A stretch of 64,000 nt of DNA from Congeria kusceri (taxonomy: Eukaryota > Mollusca > Bivalvia > Myida > Dreissenidae), in NCBI GenBank assembly GCA_027627225.1, contig CM051029.1:4393283-4457282 (forward strand). The letters are read 5' to 3'. Of this stretch, positions 50,572 to 63,200 are shown piece by piece. The notes beneath the pieces were generated by a model that ran no database searches, was not told the origin of the DNA, and saw nothing but the letters and a program-made list of their open reading frames with translations. Every line of letters begins with the position of its first letter. Within the stretch, counting starts at the first letter, position 1. The position numbers and the translations under genes are program-made.

Positions 50572-53424
50572 GTTTACGAGTGCGTTAGATTTGTCGGACT
50601 ACAGTTTGTTGATTTTTTGTTTGTTTTTTTCCTTTGTATTTTTAAAATTATTATATTTGTGATTTAAAAAAAATTCCTAAATTGAGCTGTAATAAATAAA
50701 GAATTCACCGAGATCACGTATCGTAACTCAAGGACTCGACAGAGCCTGGTGTTACAAACTGGCAATTGTACATCATTAATACAAATAATCTTGGATTAGG
50801 CAATGACATATTTTGTACAAACATCAATCCATGACTGTGGTTTATTTTAACAAACTGTGTATGCGAAAATTATACAGTTAAATGACAATCAAGATTTATG
50901 AAGACCAGAATAGACATAGCAAACTTAGTTCATATAAGTATGATACGTTATACAATATTTAAAGCCTCAAAATCCGCCACCGGCAAACAATATTGTTCTT
51001 TGAGCAAAGAAAACAATTAAATAAACAATATTAACCATTGTAACACTTTTACATGCAACAATATATTTACTCACCTGAACTGGCTTAACTTACACATAGT
51101 ATAGTGCGTACCTATTTTGCGTTAAGCCGTGCTGCACTGTGCAAATCGGAACACGTGTGTTTTCCGGTTTGTGCTCATTGTATATAACTGTAAATAAAGC
51201 AGAAGTTATGTGTATTGACGCCAAACCAACATAATCGGATATTTCTTACTGAAATTGTGTGTCAAATTAATTCAGAACAGCAACAAATGTACATTTTGAG
51301 AGAATATATACTACGAATAAACATTGTTTTACAGTATAGTTGCGCATGCAGTACAATGTCTGTGTCCATGTACTTCGATTCTACATACAACTGCAATTGT
51401 ATTATTTTAAACAAGCATTAATTCAAAGCGGACACTGTGTCCAGTTTTAAAATTAAGAATATATGCTTGACTACGCCAATTATATTTATGCTCCGATGAC
51501 CATTCGTATCAAGCACTATATCACTGTATGTTGATCATACTGAGTACTGGAAATAAGCATGTGTATATAATTTAATTTCCAACATTTAATTACAAACAAT
51601 TAAACCCGGTTCTAGCTGGTGTACACAATATGTATGTTTCGTGTGTTTGGAAAACATTATTGATACCCAACGTGATATTTTATTCAACATGGATAATGTG
51701 CGATTGTGTGCAACAACAAAATGAGGTTACCTACCATTAAATGATCTTAAGCGTAATTTAATATTATATTTAGTGTAAGCATTTGTATTATTTTATATGT
51801 CAATATAGGCCTATGCTAGGTACAGTACATAATAGGACTATTTTCAAAATAAAACAAATTTATTTCCATCGTCACTATTAACGTTATATTATTTCAACCA
51901 TTATATGCAGCAATTATTGACACAACAGTCAACATAAATTCAACGTTTAACTATTGACTGATGCCAGCATTGAGAAATTAATGTGGATGATATTTCATAA
52001 TACAAGGGTATACTTTCAGTAAAATGTCTATGTTACTAACGGCACATACTTCAATGTTGAAATATATCAACGATAAACTTTGAAATCACGTCGTTGTGTG
52101 GTGAATTTGCAAAGTTAAATCAAATTTATAATTCAACATAATGGTCAATTTTGACATGTTCCATTGTGTCTCCAGTAATAATGTCCGCAACACGTGCAAA
52201 GTTGATAAAATAAAGGTTGTTCTGCTGGGTTATGATGATGATGTTTTCTTACATGCAGTTGTCTGTTTGGGATTGCTCACACACTTGCAGGTAATAAACA
52301 AGTATGACTTTTTATGATATGACATTATGATCATCACTTATACTTGATAAAACAACACGTATATACTTTCTGCAGTAATTGATATAACATCGCTTAAACT
52401 CTATATGCAATAATCCGGGTATAAACTCCGTATTTGACTGTACAGTTAAAACAGTATTTGTATATTTAATTTAAAACGCATTGCATGTAAACATCAAACA
52501 TACTATTTAAAATGGTTAGGGGTGGACCAGGTGAAACATTTGTTAGGATGTTGTTTTCATTACATAGAATTTGCTATGTGCACAGTCTGATGTATTCCAG
52601 AAAGAATTGCATTAAATATATAATTAATAATAAACGTGTTATAAACTTTATCAGTGTATTAATAGAAGACACACATTTAAGAGCCCATCTGTGTGTTCTA
52701 AACTTATACCAATAAGTGATCACTATTTCTCAAATGTATTACTTCGATTGCTCCCCGTTCATTGATAAGTGTGCTTGTTCTGTGTAAAGTGACTCAGACT
52801 ATAACACGGCTCTTTCGCTTCTCAGAGCAATAAACTATCAGATAAAATACGCGTAATAGTTTGCAAGGTTTACAATATATGGGGGTTGTGATTTACATTA
52901 TTGACTAAAGGAAATTATAATCGGTTTTGACACGGTGTTTATGCTTTAGAGAACAATACATTTCGGAATAAATTAAATAATAACCGTTGTGTCTGTAATT
53001 AGATTTCTATATCTGTCTATATCTTCCTTGTAGCAAAATATTTATAAATTATTATTGTGACAATACGTACATTTTTTAAACAAGAACACTAATTTCGTTA
53101 TCATAAAAAAGTTATCAATTATTGTTTGCACGTACTGACCCGTTTTGCATTACCTTTTACAGATCATATTGCCACTGCATCTGTAAGCCATAGATAATAC
53201 AACAATATTACACATAAAAACAAAGCAATATGTGCTAACTACCGTGATATTTGATGAACGAAACGCTGTTTTATTTTTTGTAAAGACTATGGTTGGACCG
53301 TTAATGTTTAAGCCAATTGTAAAACGCACAACTATATAGGAGAATGCAAACAATGCACAGTGTGGCTTAATAAATTTAGTAATACAAGGTATCCATATAA
53401 ACAGCTACATGTAACATAACTCAC
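50572..53424. other. No gene recognised
   Basis: About 2.8 kb of AT-rich DNA. No TM or tail exon matching locus C was found on the minus strand here, which is where its 3' exons should lie. Open frames of 60-70 codons only. Confidence 0.5.
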
Positions 53425-53720
53425 CATTTTCTACAAGTGTTGACACTGTTATAACACCACTCCAATCGGATTTGCCAATTTAGTTTTCTGCAAATATTTT
53501 TATTTGATAAGTTGTGCCAGATTTTAATCCCTCCCAAATTACCGAGTATGTTTAACTGAACTTGGCACGGGTATATCCCACCAGCTTTCACGATCCTGTT
53601 CCTTGTATCGAACTGTGAAATTTTGTTATTCTCCGCCATCAAAACCAGAAATCCATTCAAGAACTATCTCATTTGCTACTGATTTGACAACTTGTAATTC
53701 TTTAGGAACTTCTGGTTTGG
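53425..53720 (-). pseudogene. Locus C FN3 exon relic
   Basis: 296 nt between acceptor CTTTCAG and donor GTGAGT; the gene A exon is 291 nt. Matches it at WxxGFDGG, RYKEQDRESWWDI, GTTYQIKIFAEN, IGKSDWSGVI and STLVEN. One in-frame TAA after GGE and later frame changes inactivate it. Confidence 0.85.
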
Positions 53721-54314
53721 CTGAAAGAAACCAACCTCGAAAAATGACATGTTTGTGTATTATCAGCTTGACACATTTACATGTATATGGTAAAATATAG
53801 TGCATGCACAGTAACAGCAGTTAGCATCAACACACCGCAACGTATCTGTATCTAAGAACGATTAGAAAATATGGACCTAGTCGGTGAAGGTAATATGTTT
53901 GTGATGTTAAACCAATTTCATTGGAAACATTCAACATAGATTCTCTAAAGTCATTCAAATTCACATGTACTATTGTCAGTTGAACTTGCAGTGTGTCTTC
54001 AGATATGTTGATGCAATTATTACTCTATATATAAATAAGTTCCCATTCAGTATATGCATGTATGTACCAGGTAATGTCTGAAGTACTGGGTTCTGGATAA
54101 GCCTTTATTTTAAATGTGAACACTGCTGTGTCATTAGGCGCTTTGTATACAGAGGTAATCGGCGGTAAAAATGAGAAAGCTATAGGTTCACCTTAAGTTA
54201 TGAAACATAATTGTTGAAATAAATGTGGGAATAATACACAACAAAACTGAATGTTTTAGTCATAGTCAACAATGTGATTCATGTAAATTACATTAAAGCA
54301 TCCATTTTCTTATA

Positions 54315-54608
54315 GTCTCAATGACTCTTCATGTTCTGATGGATTGTACATGTTCTTTGCCTCGCATTTGTAGTTCCCATTCAGTATCTGCACGTCTGTA
54401 CCTTATAATGTCTGAAGTACTGGGTTCTGAATAAGCCGTTATTGTAAATGTGAACATTGCTGTGTCGTTAGGCGTTTTGTATACAGAGGTAATCGGCGGT
54501 GAAAATGGGAAAGCTCTAGTTACATTCAAGCTTACATTTTAATAATAGTCTCAACGACTCTTCATGTTCTGTTGGATTGTACATGTTCTTTGCCTCGCAT
54601 TTGTAGTG
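54315..54608 (-). pseudogene. Locus C duplicated and chimeric Ig8/Ig9 segment
   Basis: The Ig8 3' end occurs twice (54608-54545 and 54374-54315, offset 233 bp). In the second copy it is fused directly to the middle of an Ig9 exon at GAATGGGAACT|ACAAATGCG. Ig9 5' parts are offset by 334 bp, so about 100 bp of intron was lost from one copy after the duplication. Confidence 0.75.
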
Positions 54609-54731
54609 TATATTTTGGCTGATTGCAACCAAGCTGTTACGAGTTATGTGTTTGAACTCGTCGCATTAATTATATAAACAGACGGTGCTGGGTTACCATC
54701 AGCTACACAGACGAGCTCTAACGACTGACCA

Positions 54732-56845
54732 TGGAGGCCGTTTAGTAAACATATCGTATCTTAAACTGATCTTATCTTAAGTGCGGGGTTTACGACCGAA
54801 CTTGCGACCAGCGTACAACCGTTTTATGAAGGTGATCGTAAGTGTCCAGTCGCAGCTAAGGTTATTCATGCTCTTACGAGGTAAAACACGTGAAACCTAA
54901 ACTGATGAGGTGATGGGGTACATGTACACTTACGAAAATGACTGACATATTGTCCAGAAGTATTTTATTTATTCCTGAATAGATTCAGTTTATACGTTAA
55001 AGATGTATCTTATGAAAAAGTATAACAAACATAAGTACTAAAGTTGACCAACAATACTTATGACATTATATTTGGCTAAGCATATGGTAAAAAACAACAG
55101 ATTCGTTTCAATAAAAATACGCCAAACACCAATTTTTGTAATATTTTTTACTTTTATTTCATAGTATGTCAAAATCAGTAATACAAAAATATAAAATAAC
55201 CTTATATGAGAGGGAAAAGTATAAATTGACATAGATTCACCACCAAAATCTCAAGGTATAACCTTTGGAGTGAAGCAATCCTATGTTATATTTTAAAAAA
55301 AATATGAAAATTATGAAAAATAAGACAAGTAAAAAAGCAAATATTTACCTTTTATGTAAATTTGTTTCTCTTCTTGTTATAAACTAATAGCAGTATCGTT
55401 ATTATATGAGATATTTTTGCATTAATGTTTAAGAAATAGTGTTTGGTGTAAACATTTTAAATTTAAATGCAACTAGCTGAGGTTCACATATCCTTGGTTA
55501 CCAAATTCAGGAAGATCATAAACAGATTTTATAAGTGTATGTTTCAAAAAATTCAATTGACATTTTCATTACATTGGGTTAACAAGAGTTTAAAAAAAAC
55601 TGGCAAATCGTTGTGGTAACTTCATCAAGACTCTTCTTGGAGCTTATGACTATTGGTAAAATGTCACTGTTTTTGGATAAAAAGGTGTCTCTTAGACCAT
55701 TCTCATAATTTCGCCGATACATACTTTTCAGATGTTGTTTTTTTTTACAGCGGTAGATCTCGTCAAAATTCCTCAGTGGAACAGGTCCAGCTAAACACAA
55801 TGAACAGTATTTTTAATTATCCAACAGAACACCAACTCGATCACCCGACGTCCCGCTCTCCACCAATCATTACTGACCAGTTTTCCAAGTTTTTTGTGTG
55901 AATGAATGTTATTTCACTGCAAGGAGCACGTATCTCCTGCAGATATGTTTTTTTTTCATGTTCACTAATACTAATAATCCTTGAACGTTTATTTATAACT
56001 ATTTTAAATTTAGTGAAATGAAATACACCACACATATCGCAAAACTGTCATGATTAAATGTAAACAGAAATTCCCTACAATTACGTAATTTAAAGGTATT
56101 CCCCCTGCCAGAGTACCTTGTTTTGTTCAAACTACATTTTTACTTTCATCTTTAAACCCAAATAAGCATTTATTTCATACATTTAATTGAACATAATTCA
56201 ACATTAAAAAATAATGTGTATTTCGCGAAAATAATTTATGTTTCGGACTAATTCGATTAGACGAAAGGGCCGAAGTTAACCGGTATATCGCGAGTATTTC
56301 CGAAGGACCTTTCTACCTTAAAACGAGACAGACGCTTACAGCAGCTAAAATACTATGTTCGAATTAAATACATAAGGCCTGTCAGAACAACTTTCAATTA
56401 AACATGAACAATATTGTCGGGCAAAAAAATCTGGTCAGCCGAATTGGCATTGCCTATCTACCGGCATTGCTCATATAATGAAAAATGATGGTTATCAGTT
56501 TTATTACCGGACAATCGCTGTGGAAGACAGTAGATTAATTTGTCGAAGAGTAATAACTATGGCGTTAAACAAAACTCAACTTACACTTTAAAACCATCAA
56601 TTTGCTAAATATTAAAACTATTTAACATTATAATGAATTCAATGACAGTGTTACAAGCTTTGAAACTGTATTAGCAAAGTTATTGTGCAATAATGTTTTG
56701 GTAATGATTTAAAATGCTTAAAGGAAGTTACTCAAAGAATAGTATAGTTTAGAAATGCCTTCTTTTTCAATTAATAAAGCGTCTGGAGTAGCAAATCCTT
56801 ATATCCTTAAAAAACTAAATAAAATTAAAACAAACAGTGTGATAA
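54732..56845. other. No gene recognised
   Basis: Locus C similarity ends abruptly near 54731. A minus-strand open frame 55800-55579 (starts CLAGPVPLRNFDEIYRCKKK, later SKNSDILPIVISSKKSLDEV) has coding-like composition but no domain I recognise and no good splice frame; it may be an exon or transposon relic. Nothing else supportable. Confidence 0.4.
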
Positions 56846-56850
56846 AAATA

Positions 56851-56922
56851 CTGCGTCTCACGGGGATCGAACTCCGACCGTCAGAATGAGATTCTAAAGC
56901 GTTAACCACTCGGCCATAGTCT
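56851..56922 (-). repeat. tRNA-like sequence, probably SINE-derived
   Basis: The minus strand reads TATGGCCGAGTGGTTAACGC (a good A box, Ser/Leu-like D arm), an anticodon-like hairpin TTAGA-ATCTCAT-TCTGA with CTC at the anticodon position, and AGTTCGATCCC as a B box. The acceptor arms do not pair and the T stem is mismatched, and the short variable loop does not suit a Ser/Leu tRNA. A tRNA pseudogene or SINE head is therefore preferred. Confidence 0.45.
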
Positions 56923-57000
56923 GTTCGCAGATCCAATGGAATGTAACCGACCGCTGTCGCTAGTACCTGTACTGCGTTATTACCGACAAATTGTGAATTC

Positions 57001-57088
57001 CATTATTATTATTTTTATTAATTATTAATTATTAATATGTATTATTAGTATTATTATTATTATTATTATTAGTAGTAGTAGTAGTATT

Positions 57089-57119
<31 letters not shown>

Positions 57120-57137
57120 GTAGTAGTAGTAGTAGTG

Positions 57138-57195
<58 letters not shown>

Positions 57196-57202
57196 TAGTA
57201 TT
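57001..57202. repeat. (ATT)n-(AGT)n compound microsatellite
   Basis: ATT triplets from about 57001 alternate with AGT triplets to 57202; same AGT motif as the 3.3-5.4 kb array. Minus-strand Thr/Asn and Leu/Ile frames are artefacts. Confidence 0.9.
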
Positions 57203-59700
57203 ACGACCAACTGAATAATACAGTAAGTAATACAATAATTGTAATAAAATAATTAATCAAGCCCCACTCAAAACATAACCTTAGCTGGAGTCGGCGATAA
57301 CGTGACGAAAATGTTAGAATTAGAATGTCTATGTTTTTTCTCGGCTCGCTTCGTGTCCCGTTTTGTTCTTTTAATTCAAGGTAAAATGAAATGTTATACA
57401 TGTTTAAATATGCCAAGGATAAACACCTTAACTTGCATCGACAATAAGCGATATTAATATTATAGGATTGCAATGTGTCCATGATTCTACGTATCTTGGA
57501 TCGTGACCCAATAATTCATTTATCAATGGCTTCGAATAGAGAAGCATTAAACTGTAGACTGCCTTTATGCGAAAATGCCAATTTTAGAGTCCAAGCTAGT
57601 TGTGTTGAAATTACATTTCGCATAGATATAATGTATTTATTTATTTATACTAAGGAATTTATTAAATGAAGAATAGTATTATTTTGCTGAGTACAAAACA
57701 AATATGAAACAAGAAAGATATACGATATAAAGGCAAATAATGTCGATTGAAGCACATCACTGTCATATTTCATCGACTTCCTTTTTAAAGTGGTTAAAAG
57801 GTATGGAGCGGACATACTTTGTGGCGGACAGACACCAGGACAGAAAGACTAACGTAGCAGGTTTGCATACACACTCACTTAGAATAATCTTGATTCTTGA
57901 TGGGGTGGGGGGGGGGGGGGCTCATTTACTGATTGCTGAGGCTTACTTTCGATACAAATAGCCAGGTTAATATCAACAAAAATAGCTTAGGATTTAATAT
58001 CTCCGACCTAGAACGCTGCGAAGTGGACTAGACTACTTTCTTCCGCGATTTTAGTCTCAAAATTTGATCCTACACTAAAAGCTGTGAATTACGTAGTTTG
58101 TTTTAAACATATTATGTTCTAATCACATTCTTTATAACAAAGATGCATTTGGGAAACGTTAATGATATTCAAAATGGCACTTCTTACTTTCGCGTAATAA
58201 TACATGAGTTAAAATCATAGTGAATCCAACCAGTAGATTTTAGAAGAGGTACATATTGTTGTTCTGCGAACAACTAAAAACAACAATTTACTTGTTAATT
58301 CATGTAGGAACATTATCTTATGTATAAATGTATACAAACAGTTATCGCAAATATAGTTATTATTGTGTATATTTAGTCATTATAATAAATTAATTATAAA
58401 TTCACATCTTATATGGGAACCAACACGCTTGCATTAAGCTATTACACAATATTTTTATATATATTGTGTATATATGTATCAATTTGTTGTATGTATTTGC
58501 AACAAGAACGCTCTTACATTCTGTCGATAGTCGTATGAACAAACACTTCGGAATTTACGTGTGTGTTCTGGTCACATACCTTAAAACAGGTGATTTACGC
58601 AGTTTTTTGTTTTTATTTTGTAGTAATTGTGACAATTATAGTATGTAAAAATGAAATTGAGAACCGTTATAAACATGGAAAATATAAATCTTTACACTTG
58701 GCAGGGGAATCAGACGATTTATAGATACAGACACTTGCTGAGTGTTTATAAACAGAGGATTTCGATTCCCCCTTTTTATGTAAATGGTTTAGACCCTCAA
58801 TATTTAAACAATTTCAACGGACTAAAGTCTACTGTTTGTTGACACGGGCCAACCTACAACTGTATGTTGCCTTTGGAACAGTTAGCCATTCATCATTTCT
58901 GGCGTGTTCTGGGACTCTGGTCCTGATTCGGCAATCGTTTTTTTTTTTTAGAGAAAACGTCGTTTGAAATGACGTCACAAAATTTGCACTGAAATTAGTT
59001 TTAATTTCCTCTTATCTTTAATAATTTTAGCGTTGATCTTTTTAAAGAAATACAATTATGAGTTAACTTGTGTTGTTTAATGTATATTCTTACTGAACCT
59101 GTTGACTTTGACATGTTGATTGCGTTATGAACTGATTTCTGTCCTTTTACAGCAGTAAACCATTGCCCTTAATAACATTAGCCAAACTCACGTCTGACAC
59201 ATTTCGATATTGATTTGCACTTTGGATTAAAGCGTACTGTTTTGATATGACTGACAGTCAGTTATCATCTAATAGTAAATTAATGTATCGGCTGAACTTA
59301 TCTCCCATAAAAAACACAGCTTTTCTTGTGGAATTGGAAATAGTCAGTGAAAATTGACAATGTGAACGATTGAGTATGAAGATGATGATAATGATATTTA
59401 ATTTGATTTTTTGCTGAAACTGAAACACACAAGTCATTGATTATCATTAGCCTCTTGTTTATTATTTCTAAAATTACTTCATAGTGAATTTAATTATTTT
59501 CCTGAAACTGAACCAAAAATGATTGATTATCATTACTGTAGTCTCTTGTTTATTATTAATAAAATTACTTAATATTAAATTTGATTCTTTTCCTGAAATT
59601 GAAACATAAAATAATCGAGTATCATTAGTCTATTGACTTTTTATAAAATGACTTGATAACTTATCAAATACAGTCATGTATAAAGTAATATACAGATACA
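57203..59700. other. No gene recognised
   Basis: AT-rich, with a poly-G run at 57907-57920 and a repeated 'cctgaaactgaaacacaaaatgattgattatcattagtctcttgtttattatt' type unit about three times at 59400-59640. Open frames of 60-75 codons show no domain. Confidence 0.5.
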
Positions 59701-59741
59701 TTTATGTGTATTTGGGGTCTGAATGAAATTTTTCATTATAA

Positions 59742-60007
59742 TTGAAGATGCGTTATAAAAACTCCAATGTAAATACATTGGAGGATATCTCGGAGATCAT
59801 CAGGGCATCATCCCGCAATGGCCACAACATCATACACCTGGTACAGGATCCAGAACAACCATTAGAAACGGATTTCACTCTTTATAATATATTTGCAAAT
59901 GAATTTCACTCTTTAAAGTTTAGTTCAAGGGAGTGAAGACTCTTTATAATGAACAGTTATCTGAAGCTCTGTTAGTTATGTTCCATAAGGAAAATGTTAA
60001 AAACTAG
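59742..60007 (+). other. Unrecognised coding-like fragment with a frame break
   Basis: From ATG 59742 the frame reads MRYKNSNVNTLEDISEII, RASSRNGHNIIHLVQDPE and ETDFTLYN, then stops after a short duplicated patch (atttcactcttta twice). In a shifted frame the sequence continues KGVKTLYNEQLSEALLVMFH and KENVKN, then TAG at 60005-60007. Composition and the way the two frames complement each other suggest a decayed exon with a small insertion. Product unknown; it lies about 110 bp beyond the SET exon on the opposite strand. Confidence 0.3.
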
Positions 60008-60117
60008 ACATGCAAATACATGTATGACTTTCTAAACAAATTAAAGACAATTGTCATGTATGAATTAAAATGTTGAATCTGCTATCCCTCAGTTAGTCAA
60101 ACAAAGTAAACGTTTAC

Positions 60118-60292
60118 CTTTCTCCAAAAAGACTCCTTGTCCCCATAGTCGTAACGCAATTCTTCACCCTGGACAATGTCTCTAATTGTGAAGATAGCTA
60201 AGTCCTGTCTTTTCAGTACCACCTTGCAGTTGGGCTTCTTGTGGTCATCATTTATGTACTTCCCTATACATGATGACATTGTACCATCGACA
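60118..60292 (-). CDS. SET exon 2 (C-terminal half, YDYGD)
   Basis: Encodes VDGTMSSCIGKYINDDHKKP, NCKVVL, then DLAIFTIRDIVQGEELRYDY and GDKESFWRK. The catalytic-core Tyr of the ELxYDYG motif is present. The exon's first 14 nt and acceptor are duplicated just upstream (60336-60388). Confidence 0.82.
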
Positions 60293-63200
60293 CTGTTAAA
60301 AGGAAATATTTAATAGATTTATTTATTTTGTTTCATTGTACCATCGACACTGTTAAAAGGAAATATTTAATAGATTTATTTTGTTTCACTGGGTTTAAAG
60401 TCGCCCAAGCGCAGATTTTTTCAGATAACAAAATTTATCAATTGCAAATTTTGCCTTAATATGTTAGATGCAATGAAGGTCATGACTCTTCCATAGTTAC
60501 AATTATTTTCTTTTCCCTTAAACATGTTTAATCACAAAAATAAACTCCTTTCTATGGAAACTTTAAGTGGAACTAGAGCTTGTTTTCCCTAAAATATCCC
60601 CCCACTTCCAAGAAACTTCATACCAAGTCATACAAGAAGTTTTGTGCCATAATCTTTGTTTTGCCCTACATATATATACTATATAAGTTCCAATACATAA
60701 TCTTTTGTAGTTTCTTGAGAGATTGAAGTGTCATGGTTTCCTATTTTTTTGTAACACAGTCTTCCTGAAAACTGCCGGTCCTTCAGACATGACCGGTGTT
60801 TTTTCATCCGGACCGACATTTTCAAGTCCACTACTGGTCCGACTGACCGGCAATTTTCATGATAATGCATAAGTAAAAACTCCTGTACATAGTGTTCATT
60901 AATTCTTTGTGAGAGTTGTCCGGCTTGAACATATGCATTTCTTGTGTGCGTTTTTGAGTCAATCACTGAAGATAAGACATGGCGTCCATGTTATGTGAAA
61001 CCAAATGCAGACCTTAAATTTGTGTTTTCATTTATATTTTGTTATATTTTTAACGAAACACAGTTTAGGAGTGCTTATTGTGTGCTACAATGTGAAGTAC
61101 AGAATAAACAAACTGTGTAACAATTACTAGTAATTTAAGAAAACATGCAATTCCTGTCTAATTAACTTATTTTACAACATCTGGCCTTGTAAAGTTTCGG
61201 ACTGGCATCTTTGGTTTCGGACAGGCAGTTTCTGTTAACTTGCCAGACCGGATGATCGGCAAATTTGATCCACTTTCCAGAAGACTGGTAACAGTGACCT
61301 GATTTTGACTTAAAAAAAAAAAAATATGTTGTGCAAAATGTTTTGATTGCCCTAAATAGATATACTCAGCTTCATTTGGTTGTCTTCTTTTCTTTTAATT
61401 AGTTAAAAGTCAAGATTGTTTTGTTTTTGTTTTGTTTTTTTGGTAACAATGATCTTATCATTCACCACCAATCAAAGACCTGACAATATGCACAACTGGA
61501 GCAGATAGTTCCTGGCCAGTTTCATTTACTTAAAGAGAAGGAGTTTTGGAGATCTAGTTCGAACAAACATGTTTGTCTTCTTAATTATACATATGGTCTG
61601 TGATTTTGGACCCAAAATCTATTTTTGTTGTTGTTGATATTCTTAACATTGCACTTTATATGTATATAAACTTTCATTAAATTGCCTTCATTAGTTTTTA
61701 AGTTATTTAAGTTGTAAGTTTACTCACTTTTTAGTAACAGTGGCCTGACCTTTGACCCCAGGTCAATGACGTGACAATATGCACAACTAGACTAGCTGGT
61801 AATGGTACCTGACAAGCTTTATCAAATTCTGACACAGGGTTGTGGAGACCTACTCCGGTAAACAAGTTTCTCTTATTTCTATTTTAAATAACTGGTAAGT
61901 GACCCTTGACCTCAGGTCTATCATTGTTGTTGTACATATTCATATTCATTACATTGCACTTTATAAGAATACGAAGTTTCAGAAATTTATCTTTTTTAGT
62001 TTTCGAGTTATTGAAATTTTAAGTTTATTCTATTTTCAGTAACAGTGACCTGAAATTTGACACCCAGGTCAATGATGTGAGAATATGCATAACTAGATTA
62101 GGTGGTTATCGTTTATGACAATTTTCATGAAATTCAGACAGTGCTTTTGGAGATCTTGTCAGGACAAGAACGTTTCTCTTATTTCTATTTCAAATACCTG
62201 GTTAGTGACCTTTGACCTTAGGTCTATCATTGTTGTTGTGAATATTCTTTACATTGCACTAAAAAATAAGTATACCAAGTTTCATCAAATTATATTTAGT
62301 AGTTTTCAAGTTTGAAGTTTATTCTATTTTTAGTAACAGTGACTTGACCTTTCACCCAAAGCCAACCTCCTGACATTATGCACAACTAAACTTAGTAGTG
62401 ATCAGTCCTACCAAGTTTCATCAAATTCAGACATGTAGTTTTCCAGTTATTTAAGTTTGAAGTTTATTCTATTTTTAGTAACAGTGACCTGACCTTCGAC
62501 CCCAGGTCAATCTCCTGACAATATGCATAACTAGACTTGGTAGTGACCAATCCTGGCAAGTTTTGTAAAATTCGGACAGGCAGTTTACGAGTAGTCCGGA
62601 CAAAAAAAAATGTAACAGACATCCATCCATCCCTCCATCGAACTTGCCAGCACTAAATCAAAATGTCATAATTCCGTGCTAATTATAAATGTGACGTACG
62701 CGTAGCAGCCGTTACATGGTTACCACGTTGACTGAAATTTGCTCATCATTCAGACTTGCTTTCACTTCGATGTATAGTGCCCACCAATTTACCTGGGCAT
62801 GCGCAGGCTTCCAAAAAAGTTTGTCCGCATCATAAATACAAATAATACTGCATTTTTACGGCACTATTTTCGTTATGCAAGTTTAAATTATAAAATGCAT
62901 GAAATTAAAACATTGGAGCTAAAAATAATTAGAAATAAGAACATAATGAATGTTAAACAAGGTCTTCAAAATGCGATGGTAAGATGACGTCTAGGTCTAG
63001 ATATACATGTATGATAAAAAACTTATAACAAGGTCAGTTTATAATGCGGATCGTGGCTTAGATCCCCAATCAGCGTTATAATAGACTTACAGTATAGTTA
63101 CTTAGGAAACAAGAAATTAAAATGTTAGATAAAAGTAATTACCATAAGTATTTTCCATTGGCTTTGAAGAAGTACAAGTAGCACGGGCCATTGCTGGCTT

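Larger units (their letters stand above)
53425..54731 (-). pseudogene. Locus C: inverted, truncated receptor pseudogene (Ig8-Ig9-FN3)
   Basis: Minus-strand relics in transcript order: Ig8 (about 54731-54545): SLELVCVADGNPAPSVYIIN, a TAA, and an out-of-frame YKCEAKNMYNPTEHEESL; a chimeric segment (about 54535-54315) that begins as Ig9 (AFPFSPPITSVYKTPNDTA) and ends as Ig8 (YKCEAKNMYNPSEHEESL); a complete Ig9 (about 54193-53890): SFLPPITSVYKAPNDTAVF, one TAG, then SEDTLQVQLTIVHVNLNDF; and FN3 (53720-53425): KPEVPKELQVVKSVANEIVL, EWISGFDGGE*QNF, RESWWDIPVP, a frameshift, VITVSTLVEN with donor GTGAGT kept. Closest in sequence to gene A exons 9-11. Clearly non-functional. Confidence 0.85.

Noticed and set aside
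56851..56922. A functional tRNA gene
   Set aside because: A and B boxes are fair, but the acceptor arms do not pair, the T stem is mismatched, and the Ser/Leu-type D arm lacks a long variable arm.
60679..60966. 95-codon minus-strand frame inside the SET gene intron
   Set aside because: No splice sites in phase with the SET exons and no recognisable domain; the flanking 'ccggtc' words look like a dispersed repeat.
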